NCBI RefSeq assembly: GCF_014132155.1
Contig: NZ_BLJQ01000003.1
Location: 60,450 to 124,449 of the forward strand
Length of the DNA stretch: 64,000 bases
Direction of reading: 5' to 3'
Source: Gluconobacter sp. Gdi
GTDB lineage: Bacteria; Pseudomonadota; Alphaproteobacteria; Acetobacterales; Acetobacteraceae
This document shows positions 1-9,572 of the stretch, piece by piece. The notes below the pieces were generated by a model. That model saw only the letters and a list, made by a program, of their open reading frames with translations, was not told the origin of the DNA and searched no databases. The position numbers were made by a program, and so were the translations under genes. Numbering within the stretch: the first letter of the stretch is position 1; every line of letters begins with the position of its first letter.

Positions 1-1
1 A

Positions 2-97
2 GCCGAAGCCGAAGCCGAAGCCGAAGCCGAAGCCGAAGCCGAAGCCGAAGCCGAAGCCGAAGCCGAAGCCGAAGCCGAAGCCGAAGCCGAAGCCGAA
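2..97 (+). repeat. GCCGAA hexanucleotide tandem repeat, 16 perfect units
   Basis: Sixteen uninterrupted copies of GCCGAA start at position 2 and probably continue left of the window. In the reading frame that exits into unique sequence the repeat encodes (Ala-Glu)16. The unit is a multiple of three, so slippage would change helix length without shifting the frame. There is not one interruption across 96 bp, which suggests recent expansion or ongoing slippage. Confidence 0.95.
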
Positions 98-265
98 GCC
101 CCTTTCTCAATTTATGACACAGAAGAAGTTTTGGTTCTGCAGGATGCGAATCAGCACCTTGCTGCCTCCGTCAGGCATCTGGATGCAGAAAACGAATTTT
201 TGCGTTCTGAAATGAAGGAAATTCTGGAAGAACTTCAAATTTTGAGAAGTCTTCTTCCTGTATAA
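2..265 (+). CDS. C-terminal fragment of a protein with an (Ala-Glu)n repeat and coiled coil
   Basis: This gene enters from the left edge of the window, so only its last 87 codons are visible, ending at TAA 263-265. The first 33 codons are a perfect alternating Ala-Glu run. The remainder is rich in Leu, Glu and Gln (segments such as HLDAENEFLR and EILEELQILR) and looks like an amphipathic coiled coil. No signal peptide, catalytic motif or known domain is visible in this part. An Ala-Glu run would form a rigid charged helix, as in linker proteins, but the function cannot be named. It ends 61 nt before tRNA-Pro. The reading frame is secure because the repeat frame continues without a stop into ordinary coding sequence. 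Confidence 0.75.
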   Translation, partial: AEAEAEAEAEAEAEAEAEAEAEAEAEAEAEAEAPFSIYDTEEVLVLQDANQHLAASVRHLDAENEFLRSEMKEILEELQILRSLLPV

Positions 266-326
266 GGCAGATGCCCCATTGCGGTGATGAGTTTACGCTG
301 CTAAACCACCGCCACCGCAGGACGAA

Positions 327-403
327 CGGGCAGTAGCGCAGCCTGGTAGCGCACCAGTCTGGGGGACTGGGGGTCGTGGGTTCGAATCCCGCCTGCCCGA
401 CCA
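327..403 (+). tRNA. tRNA-Pro (GGG)
   Basis: This is a 77-nt cloverleaf with the CCA end encoded. The acceptor arms CGGGCAG (327-333) and CTGCCCG (393-399) pair over seven bases and are followed by A and CCA. The anticodon stem CCAGT/ACTGG (354-358, 366-370) encloses the loop CTGGGGG, giving anticodon GGG at 361-363. The T arm contains GGTTCGAATCC. It lies between a coiled-coil gene and a terminator shared with the convergent permease gene. Confidence 0.97.
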
Positions 404-440
404 GTCCTGCGGTAATTTCCTGAAAAAATGATGTTTTTGT

Positions 441-463
441 AAAAGGCCTTTTCAGGCCTTTTT
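441..463. terminator. bidirectional intrinsic terminator after tRNA-Pro
   Basis: AAAAGGCCT (441-449) pairs with AGGCCTTTT (454-462) across a TTTC loop. A-runs and T-runs flank the stem on both sides, so it can act for tRNA-Pro on plus and for the convergent permease on minus. It overlaps the permease stop codon at 452-454. Confidence 0.75.
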
Positions 464-1558
464 CTTGTCTGTGCGCTCTTCTGTCCAGAGCGTCCACAGC
501 AGGTGCAGTGCGGCCATAATTGCTGGTCCAAGGAATAAGCCGAGAAGGCCCCATGTTTCTGCTCCGCCCAGAATACCGAGCAGGACCCAAAGGAATGGCA
601 TTTTGGTGCTGCCACCAATTAAAACGGGGCGGACAAAGTGGTCAGCTACAAAAATCACGACTGAACCCAAGGCCATCACCACGATTGCGCCGATCATGCT
701 GCTTTTGGCCAAGAGCAGGAGTGCGACCAACCCGACGGTTGGCCATGCAAGAAATGGTATCATTGCGGCAACAGCCGTGAGCATGGCAAAGAGCAAGGGC
801 TGTGGAGCACCTGTCAGCATATAGGCGGCTCCCATGATCGCCCCTTCTCCTAGGCCGACCAGCACCAGCCCTGCGAGAGTTCCGTGAACGGATGAGATCA
901 TCTGCTTGGCAAGGCTTTCTCCTTGCTCACCAAACAGCCGATGCGAGCCGACAAGCCCTTTGCGGATAACGTAATCACCATCCTTTAGCAGGAAGAAGAG
1001 CGTTAACAGGGAGAAGGCGAAAAGTGTGCCCCGACGCGCGACCTGCGACCCAACCTGCTTTGTCATTTGCATGCCATGTGCGACATCGACTGAGTGGAGC
1101 AGATGTGACAGCCGTTGCGGGCTGGTCATGTGGTTTTGCCACCAGGTGGTTGCCTGCGTAGCGACGAACGGAAGGTGAGGAACCCACTCAGGCATCGGGA
1201 TGCCGTTATTGCGTACGTCCTCAATCCACTCCAATGCGCTTCTGATCTCGTCGGCAAGTTTGACGCCAACAAGTGAAACGGGGACCAGAAAGATCAGAGC
1301 AACAACTAGCGTGAAGCTCATAGGCAGCCAGTCATTACGACCAAATCGACGTTCAGCACGCTGATAAAGCGGCCACAGGGAAATTGCGAATACACATCCC
1401 CATAACAAAGCGGGAAGAAAATTTTTCAGTGTGTAGAGACCGATAGCCACAAAAAAGAGGGCCAGGAATCCGCGTGCCCGTCGCTGTATGGTTCCGGTGG
1501 AATCCGAGGCTTCCACCGGGATGACTTCAGGGGAACGAGGAGGAAATTGATCGGTCAT
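452..1558 (-). CDS. AI-2E family transporter (PerM-type permease)
   Basis: A 368-residue polytopic inner-membrane protein of the AI-2E/DUF20 family. Members are implicated in export of small molecules or Na+/H+ antiport, and the substrate here is unknown. Two hydrophobic segments lie at about residues 30-75. A long soluble loop follows, and a cluster of membrane helices fills residues 180-350. Family-like glycine-rich patterns such as LLGILGGAETWGLLGLFLGP lie near the C-terminus. The start MTDQFPPRSP has no better alternative. A paralogue lies at 51117-52193. The gene stands alone on minus and converges with tRNA-Pro through a shared terminator. Confidence 0.85.
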   Translation of the reverse strand: MTDQFPPRSPEVIPVEASDSTGTIQRRARGFLALFFVAIGLYTLKNFLPALLWGCVFAISLWPLYQRAERRFGRNDWLPMSFTLVVALIFLVPVSLVGVKLADEIRSALEWIEDVRNNGIPMPEWVPHLPFVATQATTWWQNHMTSPQRLSHLLHSVDVAHGMQMTKQVGSQVARRGTLFAFSLLTLFFLLKDGDYVIRKGLVGSHRLFGEQGESLAKQMISSVHGTLAGLVLVGLGEGAIMGAAYMLTGAPQPLLFAMLTAVAAMIPFLAWPTVGLVALLLLAKSSMIGAIVVMALGSVVIFVADHFVRPVLIGGSTKMPFLWVLLGILGGAETWGLLGLFLGPAIMAALHLLWTLWTEERTDKKKA

Positions 1559-1647
1559 GAGGGTCCTGAAAATAGAGGCCGGAAATTATGACTAAGGCGT
1601 TATCCGTTCGCATCTTAGGGACGCGTTGGAAGCACGCTCGCAGGTTC

Positions 1648-2079
1648 TCAGTTGAACAGTGAGCATCCGGACTGAATGGTGAGGCCCACGGCCTGTTGGG
1701 AGAACTGTTGCCGGTAAGCGGCTTGAATTGCACGCAGATTGTGCTGAAGGTTCTTATCAGGAGGCGTCACAACCCAGAGAATTCTGGACGGCTCCCTGCC
1801 GACGATATGGGTGACTGTGTTCATCCACTGCCCATCAGCCTTGAAAACTGTCAGGCCGCTCGGGAAATAGGGAGTAATTTGGGATGTGACAAATGTCTGC
1901 CACTCATCATCTGTTATCGGCAAGCCGCCGGGACGCGTCTGCCCGAACATCATTCTGATCTGCAATGTATCCTGAGCACGCATTTCGCGGCAGAGGTCGG
2001 GCGTGACACTCACCGGGACGACGCAGCCTCCCAAAAGGGGAAGCGAGAGGAACAGCGCAGTGAGACCGAGGTTTTTCAT
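1648..2079 (-). CDS. DUF3574-like lipoprotein
   Basis: A 143-residue predicted lipoprotein. The N-terminus is a short hydrophobic signal ending in the lipobox LLGGC, which places the lipidated Cys at residue 19. The rest resembles DUF3574 proteins, with recognisable segments GLTVFKADGQW and REPSRILWV. The function of that family is not known to me. Its ATG overlaps the stop of the upstream Nudix gene by four bases (2076-2079), so the two are probably translated from one mRNA. Family assignment is from memory of the motif pattern and is moderately sure. Confidence 0.75.
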   Translation of the reverse strand: MKNLGLTALFLSLPLLGGCVVPVSVTPDLCREMRAQDTLQIRMMFGQTRPGGLPITDDEWQTFVTSQITPYFPSGLTVFKADGQWMNTVTHIVGREPSRILWVVTPPDKNLQHNLRAIQAAYRQQFSQQAVGLTIQSGCSLFN

Positions 2080-2984
2080 GAGTGTGTTTGTGCCAGTGCA
2101 TTTTTAAGGATGGTACATTCGCTGGGAGTGAACAGACCCCGCCGGATAAACAGATCGATCAGAACAAGATTGACGTTGAACTTGAAGTCATCGGTGTCCC
2201 GAACGAGAGAGAATGCATCCGTTAGTGGTATCAGATGAAAGCTCTCAACTTCACCATCTTCTGCTACCGGGAGAAAATCTTCTGGCAGGATCAGGTCATA
2301 GCAGTGAAGAACATCTCTTCTAAGCCCTTCAGGGCGGTCCATGGCGTAGTGCAGTCGGCTGACGGGCACTGCGCGGCGGGATAGTTTTTCTGGGATGCCA
2401 GCCTCTTCCTGAGCTTCCTTGATAACGGTCATCTCTGGGTCAAGCCCGGCACTCATGCCGCCAGCGACCAGATGGTCCAGTTTCCCAGGATCAAGACGTT
2501 TGGACATACTCCGACGGGCGATCCATAGCATTGTGCCTGTGGAATGCTCCACGAGGCCATTCATATGGATACCTTCTGCCGCTACTCCCAGAACAGGAAT
2601 GGCACCCCGGTCAACACGCCCAATGACATGGCCTTGCGCGTTGCGAACGTCGAAAGGCTCATCATGCGAAGCATACACGCCCTGTCTGGCAAGAGTTTGG
2701 GAGAGGGGAAACAAGTCCTCTCCTGACGCAACGCCGAACTTTTCGTGTGTTTTTAATCCCAAAGATTCAAGCTGGAGGGACGTTTCCGGGGAAATCCATC
2801 CAATCTGCTCGTGAGCACAAAAAAACGGGAGCCGTCCGCCGGGAAGGCGTGCGCTATTGCAGGCCTCTATATGTCGGAGGAACGGATCAAGATTCGGGAA
2901 TGGAGACTTTTCTAGCACAATCGAAAGTTTCGCATGCGCGCGAGCGATTGCAAAGCGGAGCCTCTCTTTCTCATAGTCTGGCAT
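2076..2984 (-). CDS. Nudix hydrolase with DUF4743-type N-terminal domain
   Basis: This resembles the Nudix hydrolases related to yeast Tnr3 and thiamine-pyrophosphokinase-linked Nudix proteins. The recognisable N-terminal domain begins near FLRHIEACN. The Nudix box core reads KEAQEEAGI, a conservative form of REUXEEXGU, so the Mg2+-binding glutamates are present. The substrate is a nucleoside or thiamine diphosphate derivative by family analogy only. The start is uncertain. A further in-frame ATG lies at 3026, the ATG used here abuts the divergent ABC gene, and a GTG at 2918 would leave a 64-bp divergent promoter region. Conserved sequence begins only downstream of 2918. It is coupled to the lipoprotein gene. 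Confidence 0.8.
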   Translation of the reverse strand: MPDYEKERLRFAIARAHAKLSIVLEKSPFPNLDPFLRHIEACNSARLPGGRLPFFCAHEQIGWISPETSLQLESLGLKTHEKFGVASGEDLFPLSQTLARQGVYASHDEPFDVRNAQGHVIGRVDRGAIPVLGVAAEGIHMNGLVEHSTGTMLWIARRSMSKRLDPGKLDHLVAGGMSAGLDPEMTVIKEAQEEAGIPEKLSRRAVPVSRLHYAMDRPEGLRRDVLHCYDLILPEDFLPVAEDGEVESFHLIPLTDAFSLVRDTDDFKFNVNLVLIDLFIRRGLFTPSECTILKNALAQTHS

Positions 2985-4785
2985 GTCAAAGAAACACGAT
3001 TCGAAATCGGAAAGCCTGTCTCTCAAAGAACTCTGGAAAAAAATTCGTCCTGAAAATCCTGGCCGTACAGCGTTCTGGGTCGGGGCGGCGATGGTTCTGC
3101 TTCTTGTAGAAAGCGGGACGACTGTTGCGACCCCCTGGCTATTCAGTCGGATGGTGTCGGCGTTGTCAGAGCATCAGGCGCTGCTGGCAGTCCCGTTCTG
3201 GCTGATTGGCCAGTATGCGATCATCCGTGTTGTTGCTGGCCTATCGACACCGCTGCGTGAAATGCTGATTGCTCCTATTGAAGCTGACCTGCAAAGGCGT
3301 GTTGCGCTGGTGGGACTGGAGCATCTTCACGCCATGAGCGTGCGGTTTCACCTTGATCGGCAGACGGGAGCTCTCACGAGGACACTGGATCGTGGCTCGG
3401 ATGCGATTGGCACATTGCTCAGTCTTGTCCTCTTCAATGTTCTGCCAAACACCATCGAACTGTTGATGACGCTTTTCGTTGTGTTTCGGATCTTTGACTG
3501 GCGGTATGTCGTGGTGGCTGTCGGCGGGATCGGCGTTTATGCGGCTGTATCGTATGTTTTTACACGTATGCGAATGACGGCCCGGCGCGCGCGGAACACA
3601 GCCAACAGTCAGGCACAATACCAACTCGTTGACAGTATGCTGAACTTCGAGACAGTCCGCAGTTTTGCCAACAGTCATCAGGAAATTCTCCGCTACGACC
3701 GGTCGCGCGTCGCTCTGAAAAACGCTGAAATTCGTTTGAAACGATTGGTCGGCCTTTCCCAGATGGCGCGAAGCCTGCTGATTGCGGGCGCAACCGCGGT
3801 CATATTGTTGCTGGCCGCTCATGACATCGTGCAGCACAGGATTGGTGTCGCACAGTTCGTTCTGATCGGCAGTTATCTTCGAGGGCTCTATAGTTCTGTA
3901 GGAGCGCTGAATTACGTCAGTGCGGGCTGGAGAAATGCCCGGGTAGATCTTGAGAACTACCTTGAACTTCTTGGTACGCACTCAGAGATTGTTGAGGCAA
4001 AAAATCCGGTATCCCTGCCGGTCAAGCTTGCAACCGGTGGTCCAGCGTCGATCAGGTTCGAGCATGTTTCCTTTAGTTATGATCCGTCCCGTGAGATCTT
4101 GCATGACATTAATCTTGACGTTCCGGCAGGAACGTCTCTGGCGATTGTCGGTCATACGGGCTCGGGGAAATCGACGATTGGACGTTTGTTGACCCGTGCA
4201 TACGATCCTACATCGGGTTCCATCTCTATTGATGGGAAAAACCTGCGGGATGTCGCGCTGGAAGACTTACAACGTGTGATTGGCACGGTCCCCCAGGATA
4301 CCGTTCTGTTCAACGCGGGGATTGGCGAAAATATTGCCTATGGAGATCCGTCTGCTCCTGAATCTGCGGTCGAGCTCGCAGCGACCCGTGCGCAAATCCA
4401 CGACTTTATTAATGAACTGCCAGAAAAATATGACACAGTCGTTGGAGAGCGGGGACTGAAACTCTCAGGAGGCGAAAAACAGCGCGTCGCAATTGCTCGT
4501 GTGCTTCTCAAGGACCCACGCATTCTGCTTCTTGATGAGGCGACGAGCGCGCTTGATACGTGGACGGAAGCCGCGATACAGCAGGAGTTGCGTGCGCTTT
4601 CTCTCTCCCGGACAACAGTGATCGTTGCGCATCGTCTGTCCACAGTGCAGGACGCCGATCAGATTGTTGTGCTGGATGCAGGCAGGGTAGTCGAACGCGG
4701 AACGCACACGGAATTGCTGCAAAAAGACGGTTATTATGCAAGAATGTGGTCGGTTCAGGCAGGAGAAGCGGTCATGAGGGCTTGA
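2983..4785 (+). CDS. Atm1-type ABC exporter (fused membrane and ATPase domains)
   Basis: A 600-residue half-transporter with six membrane segments between about residues 28 and 310, followed by an ATPase domain. Walker A is GHTGSGKST (390-398). The Q-loop lies in TVPQDTVLFN, the signature LSGGE is at 494-498, Walker B is ILLLDEATSALD (514-525), and the H-loop lies in VAHRLST. The TVPQDTVLFN pattern and overall length fit the Atm1/HMT group, which exports glutathione-linked or metal-sulfur compounds from the cytosol. No in-frame start exists upstream because of a TAG, so ATG 2983 stands despite a weak Shine-Dalgarno. It is divergent from the Nudix gene. A hairpin overlaps its stop. Confidence 0.88.
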   Translation: MSKKHDSKSESLSLKELWKKIRPENPGRTAFWVGAAMVLLLVESGTTVATPWLFSRMVSALSEHQALLAVPFWLIGQYAIIRVVAGLSTPLREMLIAPIEADLQRRVALVGLEHLHAMSVRFHLDRQTGALTRTLDRGSDAIGTLLSLVLFNVLPNTIELLMTLFVVFRIFDWRYVVVAVGGIGVYAAVSYVFTRMRMTARRARNTANSQAQYQLVDSMLNFETVRSFANSHQEILRYDRSRVALKNAEIRLKRLVGLSQMARSLLIAGATAVILLLAAHDIVQHRIGVAQFVLIGSYLRGLYSSVGALNYVSAGWRNARVDLENYLELLGTHSEIVEAKNPVSLPVKLATGGPASIRFEHVSFSYDPSREILHDINLDVPAGTSLAIVGHTGSGKSTIGRLLTRAYDPTSGSISIDGKNLRDVALEDLQRVIGTVPQDTVLFNAGIGENIAYGDPSAPESAVELAATRAQIHDFINELPEKYDTVVGERGLKLSGGEKQRVAIARVLLKDPRILLLDEATSALDTWTEAAIQQELRALSLSRTTVIVAHRLSTVQDADQIVVLDAGRVVERGTHTELLQKDGYYARMWSVQAGEAVMRA

Positions 4786-4796
4786 CGAAAGCCCTC
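4776..4796 (+). terminator. hairpin overlapping the ABC exporter stop
   Basis: GAGGGCTT (4776-4783) pairs with AAGCCCTC (4789-4796) around the stop codon TGA at 4783-4785. No T-run follows, so it may be a weak or Rho-assisted terminator, or only an mRNA 3' structure. Confidence 0.35.
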
Positions 4797-4881
4797 TCGT
4801 TCGCGATAAGCCGCGCCTGATTTACGGAACGCGCCGGGCCTCCGCTGTCCTGCGTCATCCAGCATCGAGGAAAGTGCTACC

Positions 4882-5184
4882 ATGTCTCGCCGTTGCCAGG
4901 TCACGGGCAAGGGCGTGCTGACGGGCAATAACGTCAGCCACGCCAATAACAAGTCCCGCCGTCGTTTTCTCCCGAATCTGCAGGAGACCACGATGATCTC
5001 CGATATTCTTGGTTCGTCAGTGCGCATGCGCCTGTCCACCAACGGTATCCGTACGATCGAGCACAATGGTGGGCTGGATTCGTTCCTGCTGGGAACGCCA
5101 AACCGCAAGCTTCCTGAAGAAGCTCAGGTCATCAAGCGTCGTATCCTGCGCGTTCAGGAACGCAAGGCTGCACAGACCGCCTGA
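4882..5184 (+). CDS. rpmB: 50S ribosomal protein L28
   Basis: A 100-residue protein with the L28 hallmarks: N-terminal [20 protein letters not shown], then [12 protein letters not shown], and a C-terminal segment ending in [12 protein letters not shown]. It is a structural component of the large ribosomal subunit. The ATG at 4882 matches the family start, and GAGGAAAG lies about 8 nt upstream. It is followed by a strong hairpin and then fusA, an unusual neighbour for rpmB. Confidence 0.96.
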   Translation: MSRRCQVTGKGVLTGNNVSHANNKSRRRFLPNLQETTMISDILGSSVRMRLSTNGIRTIEHNGGLDSFLLGTPNRKLPEEAQVIKRRILRVQERKAAQTA

Positions 5185-5298
5185 GAAATCTTCCCGGCTG
5201 ATGTCGGGTCATAAAGATTACTCTTGAAAACCATGGCGGTCTGGGTCATTCAGCCGCCACTGGGACAAATCAGGTTCGGCTTTAACGAGCCGCAGCGG

Positions 5299-5339
5299 AG
5301 GTGTTTCAGTCCAGACTGAAACACCTTTTATTGTTTTTT
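5299..5339 (+). terminator. strong terminator-like hairpin between rpmB and fusA
   Basis: A 13-bp perfect inverted repeat (5299-5311 and 5314-5326) with a T-rich tail (5326-5339). The fusA Shine-Dalgarno GGAGG starts immediately after, at 5340. It can terminate rpmB transcription. Because no promoter fits between it and fusA, it may also act as an attenuator in the fusA leader. Confidence 0.85.
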
Positions 5340-5350
5340 GGAGGTTCTCC

Positions 5351-7453
<2,103 letters not shown>

Positions 7454-7479
7454 TTTTTTCGCTTCGGTGAGACATCTGA

Positions 7480-7509
7480 CCCCGCCAGAGCAATCTGGCG
7501 GGGTTTTTT
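7480..7509 (+). terminator. fusA intrinsic terminator
   Basis: CCCCGCCAGA (7480-7489) pairs with TCTGGCGGGG (7494-7503) across a GCAA tetraloop, followed by six Ts (7504-7509). It is a textbook Rho-independent terminator 27 nt after the fusA stop. Confidence 0.93.
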
Positions 7510-7540
7510 GTGCCTGTATTTCATAAGGATGCACCAATGC

Positions 7541-7559
7541 GTCTGCCTGACAGGCAGAC
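7541..7559. repeat. 19-bp palindrome with central A
   Basis: GTCTGCCTG (7541-7549) is the exact reverse complement of CAGGCAGAC (7551-7559), with a single central A at 7550. Perfect odd palindromes of this size are typical of dimeric repressor operators. It has no T-run and so is not a terminator. Confidence 0.6.
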
Positions 7560-7726
7560 ATGCACTGTTGCTTGTTTTTCCTGCGAATAACCTTTTACAC
7601 GCAGAATTTTTCCCTCGGAGTGGTAGCACTCAGGCATACCGGCCTCTGGTACACGCTATCCCGGGCTTGGAGAGGTAGGGTGGGCCCGTTTCGGTTGTCC
7701 AGATATGACCGCTTCGGCAAAAACTC

Positions 7727-7745
7727 TCACTGATCAGATCAGTGA
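7727..7745. repeat. 19-bp palindrome with central A
   Basis: TCACTGATC (7727-7735) is the exact reverse complement of GATCAGTGA (7737-7745), centred on A7736. It has the same length and symmetry as the palindrome at 7541 but a different sequence. It may be an operator for an unidentified regulator or one hairpin of a small RNA. Confidence 0.55.
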
Positions 7746-7841
7746 CAGGGTGGCATCAATCAAACCGTGCTGCATGTACGAGTTTGTGATTAACGGGTCC
7801 TGATAGAATTCTCGTTCGGGTAAGTTAGGGCGCCGAAGCAT

Positions 7842-7880
7842 AAAAAAAGGCGACGAAAGGTTGCCCCGCCGTCGCCTTTT
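7842..7880. terminator. bidirectional terminator after the carboxypeptidase gene
   Basis: AAGGCGACG (7847-7855) pairs with CGTCGCCTT (7870-7878). There is an A-run on the left (7842-7848) and a T-run on the right, so it can act in both directions. It lies just beyond the stop of the minus-strand carboxypeptidase gene. Confidence 0.75.
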
Positions 7881-7896
7881 CTGAAAATGCTAGAGA

Positions 7897-9486
7897 TCAG
7901 TGCAGATTGTCTGTCCGGCGGATAAACGCTGCGACATTGTCATGAAGCTGCTGCAGGGCTGCCGGGTCTACGTAGACCATGTGTCCGGACGAATACTGAG
8001 CGTATTCGATGTTCTTCTGAAGGCTGGTAGCCATCGGAAGATGCTTCATCTCGTAAATACCTTCGTAGTAAGGCGTTGCGAGATCGTAGTAGCCACCATT
8101 TAGCATCACATGCAGGTTCGGGTTCGTCTTGATTGCCATGGCAAGGTCGCTCATGACGTTGGGAACGCCCTTGGGCTGGTAGCCGTGTCCTGGCTGGGTG
8201 TGTTTGTTGTCCCAGTTCCCTTCAGGATTGAAGAGGCGGTAGGTTTCGTCTGTGCCGTACTTCAGAGTGTTTCGCACATAGTCATTGAAGACCGAAACAT
8301 AGGCAGAACTGATAGCGCTGGACTGCGGATCGTAATCGGCTTCCTTCGTCATCGGATCAAGCGTTGGGCTGGAATACCGCGTATCGAGGCGACCTGTTGC
8401 CATTCCCGTTGCAGCCTGAAGCTGCTGTTCGAATTGGCCGCCGTTCACGCGGAGATCAGAGCGCAGAATATAGTCCACCGGCAGGCCAGTGTAGGTGTGG
8501 AGCTTCTCTGCGATGGCCTGACGCTCGCTTTCCGGCAGGTCTGCTCCCTGACGGAGGGCAACGGTATAATCCGTCACAGCAAAATGCTCGACTTCTTTCA
8601 GGAAGGCCTTCAGGTCCGGGTGCTGCTGTGGCAGGCAATGATGATACCACGCCGTTGCAGCATAGGTGGGTAGAGCGAGAACATAGGGGTCATCAACGCC
8701 AGGGTTGAACTGCGGTGCATCAGCGCTGTTGTCGTAATTCAGGATCTGGGAGAGCAGGATGACACCATTGAAATCGATGTTCTCTTCCTGCTCCAGATCA
8801 TTGATGACGACTGCGGAGCGCATGGTGCCGTAGCTTTCGCCAAACAGGTATTTGGGCGAATTGTAGCGGTGGTACTTTGCAAGAAACTTCGAGATGAAGT
8901 GGGTGAATGCTTCTCCGTCACCATCGACACCAAGGAACTCCTTGGCTGCATCCTTGCCCGCAATGCGTGAGAAACCGGTTCCCGGAGCATCAACAAACAC
9001 AACGTCCGACACGTCTAGTAGAGACTGGGGATTGTTGATGAGAGCGTAAGGCGCGGCGGGAAGATGCTGGTCACCAGGTGTGTTGACGCGGCGTGGGCCG
9101 AACGTGCCCATATGGACCCAGACAGACGCCGACCCCGGCCCGCCGTTATACAGGAAGGTAATGGGACGTTTCGCGGATGGAACGCCATCCTTGAAGTAGG
9201 CGGTATAGAACATCGATGCGACAGGTGGGTTCTTGTCGCTGTCGTCTTTGCCGGCTTCAACCTTGATGCCGCGCTTGGTCAGAACCTCATTGGAATCATT
9301 GTATTCTGACCCGTGCACGAGAATAGTCCCGGCAACAGCCTGATAAGGAATGGTCGAGCCATCCACGACTACCGTGCCGCGTGTCACGCTGTCGGCATTG
9401 GGGGCAGGAGTGTCCTTGGCGGGTTCAGCGGCAAGAGCGGGTGTTACCATCATGGCAACACCCAGGAAGAGAGCCTTGCGAAGCAT
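7897..9486 (-). CDS. periplasmic serine carboxypeptidase (peptidase S10)
   Basis: A 529-residue secreted peptidase. The N-terminus has a signal peptide (hydrophobic FLGVAMMVTPALA, likely cleaved near residues 19-20). The S10 oxyanion-hole motif NGGPGSAS is at residues 114-121, the nucleophile Ser218 lies in GESYG, and downstream segments NGGYYDLATP and SGHMVYVDP carry the likely catalytic Asp and His. All triad regions are present. It probably removes C-terminal residues from peptides in the periplasm. It is transcribed alone, with a clear terminator downstream. ATG 9484-9486 gives the signal peptide and is the natural start. Confidence 0.92.
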   Translation of the reverse strand: MLRKALFLGVAMMVTPALAAEPAKDTPAPNADSVTRGTVVVDGSTIPYQAVAGTILVHGSEYNDSNEVLTKRGIKVEAGKDDSDKNPPVASMFYTAYFKDGVPSAKRPITFLYNGGPGSASVWVHMGTFGPRRVNTPGDQHLPAAPYALINNPQSLLDVSDVVFVDAPGTGFSRIAGKDAAKEFLGVDGDGEAFTHFISKFLAKYHRYNSPKYLFGESYGTMRSAVVINDLEQEENIDFNGVILLSQILNYDNSADAPQFNPGVDDPYVLALPTYAATAWYHHCLPQQHPDLKAFLKEVEHFAVTDYTVALRQGADLPESERQAIAEKLHTYTGLPVDYILRSDLRVNGGQFEQQLQAATGMATGRLDTRYSSPTLDPMTKEADYDPQSSAISSAYVSVFNDYVRNTLKYGTDETYRLFNPEGNWDNKHTQPGHGYQPKGVPNVMSDLAMAIKTNPNLHVMLNGGYYDLATPYYEGIYEMKHLPMATSLQKNIEYAQYSSGHMVYVDPAALQQLHDNVAAFIRRTDNLH

Positions 9487-9572
9487 TCAGAAGGGCCTTG
9501 TGTTAAGTGTTCTGCCCTTCTCTAAACGCATAGCTGACTTGCAGACAAGCCAGATGTTATAATGTTTCGTTC

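Larger units (their letters stand above)
7510..7841. other. non-coding spacer with two palindromes, no gene recognised
   Basis: This is the main part of the only gene-free stretch over 300 bp in the window (7454-7896). I see no supported coding region and no tRNA. It lacks the conserved loops of RNase P RNA, SRP RNA or tmRNA. It holds two separate 19-bp palindromes, each with a central A (7541-7559 and 7727-7745), and several GC-rich segments near 7665-7690 that could fold. A small RNA or regulator binding sites are possible but unproven. Confidence 0.6.

Noticed and set aside
2-97. CRISPR-like or intergenic satellite repeat
   Set aside because: The units are contiguous 6-mers without spacers and lie in frame in a coding region.
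7600-7800. RNase P RNA, SRP RNA or tmRNA in the spacer
   Set aside because: GC-rich stems looked suggestive, but the conserved core sequences of these RNAs are absent.
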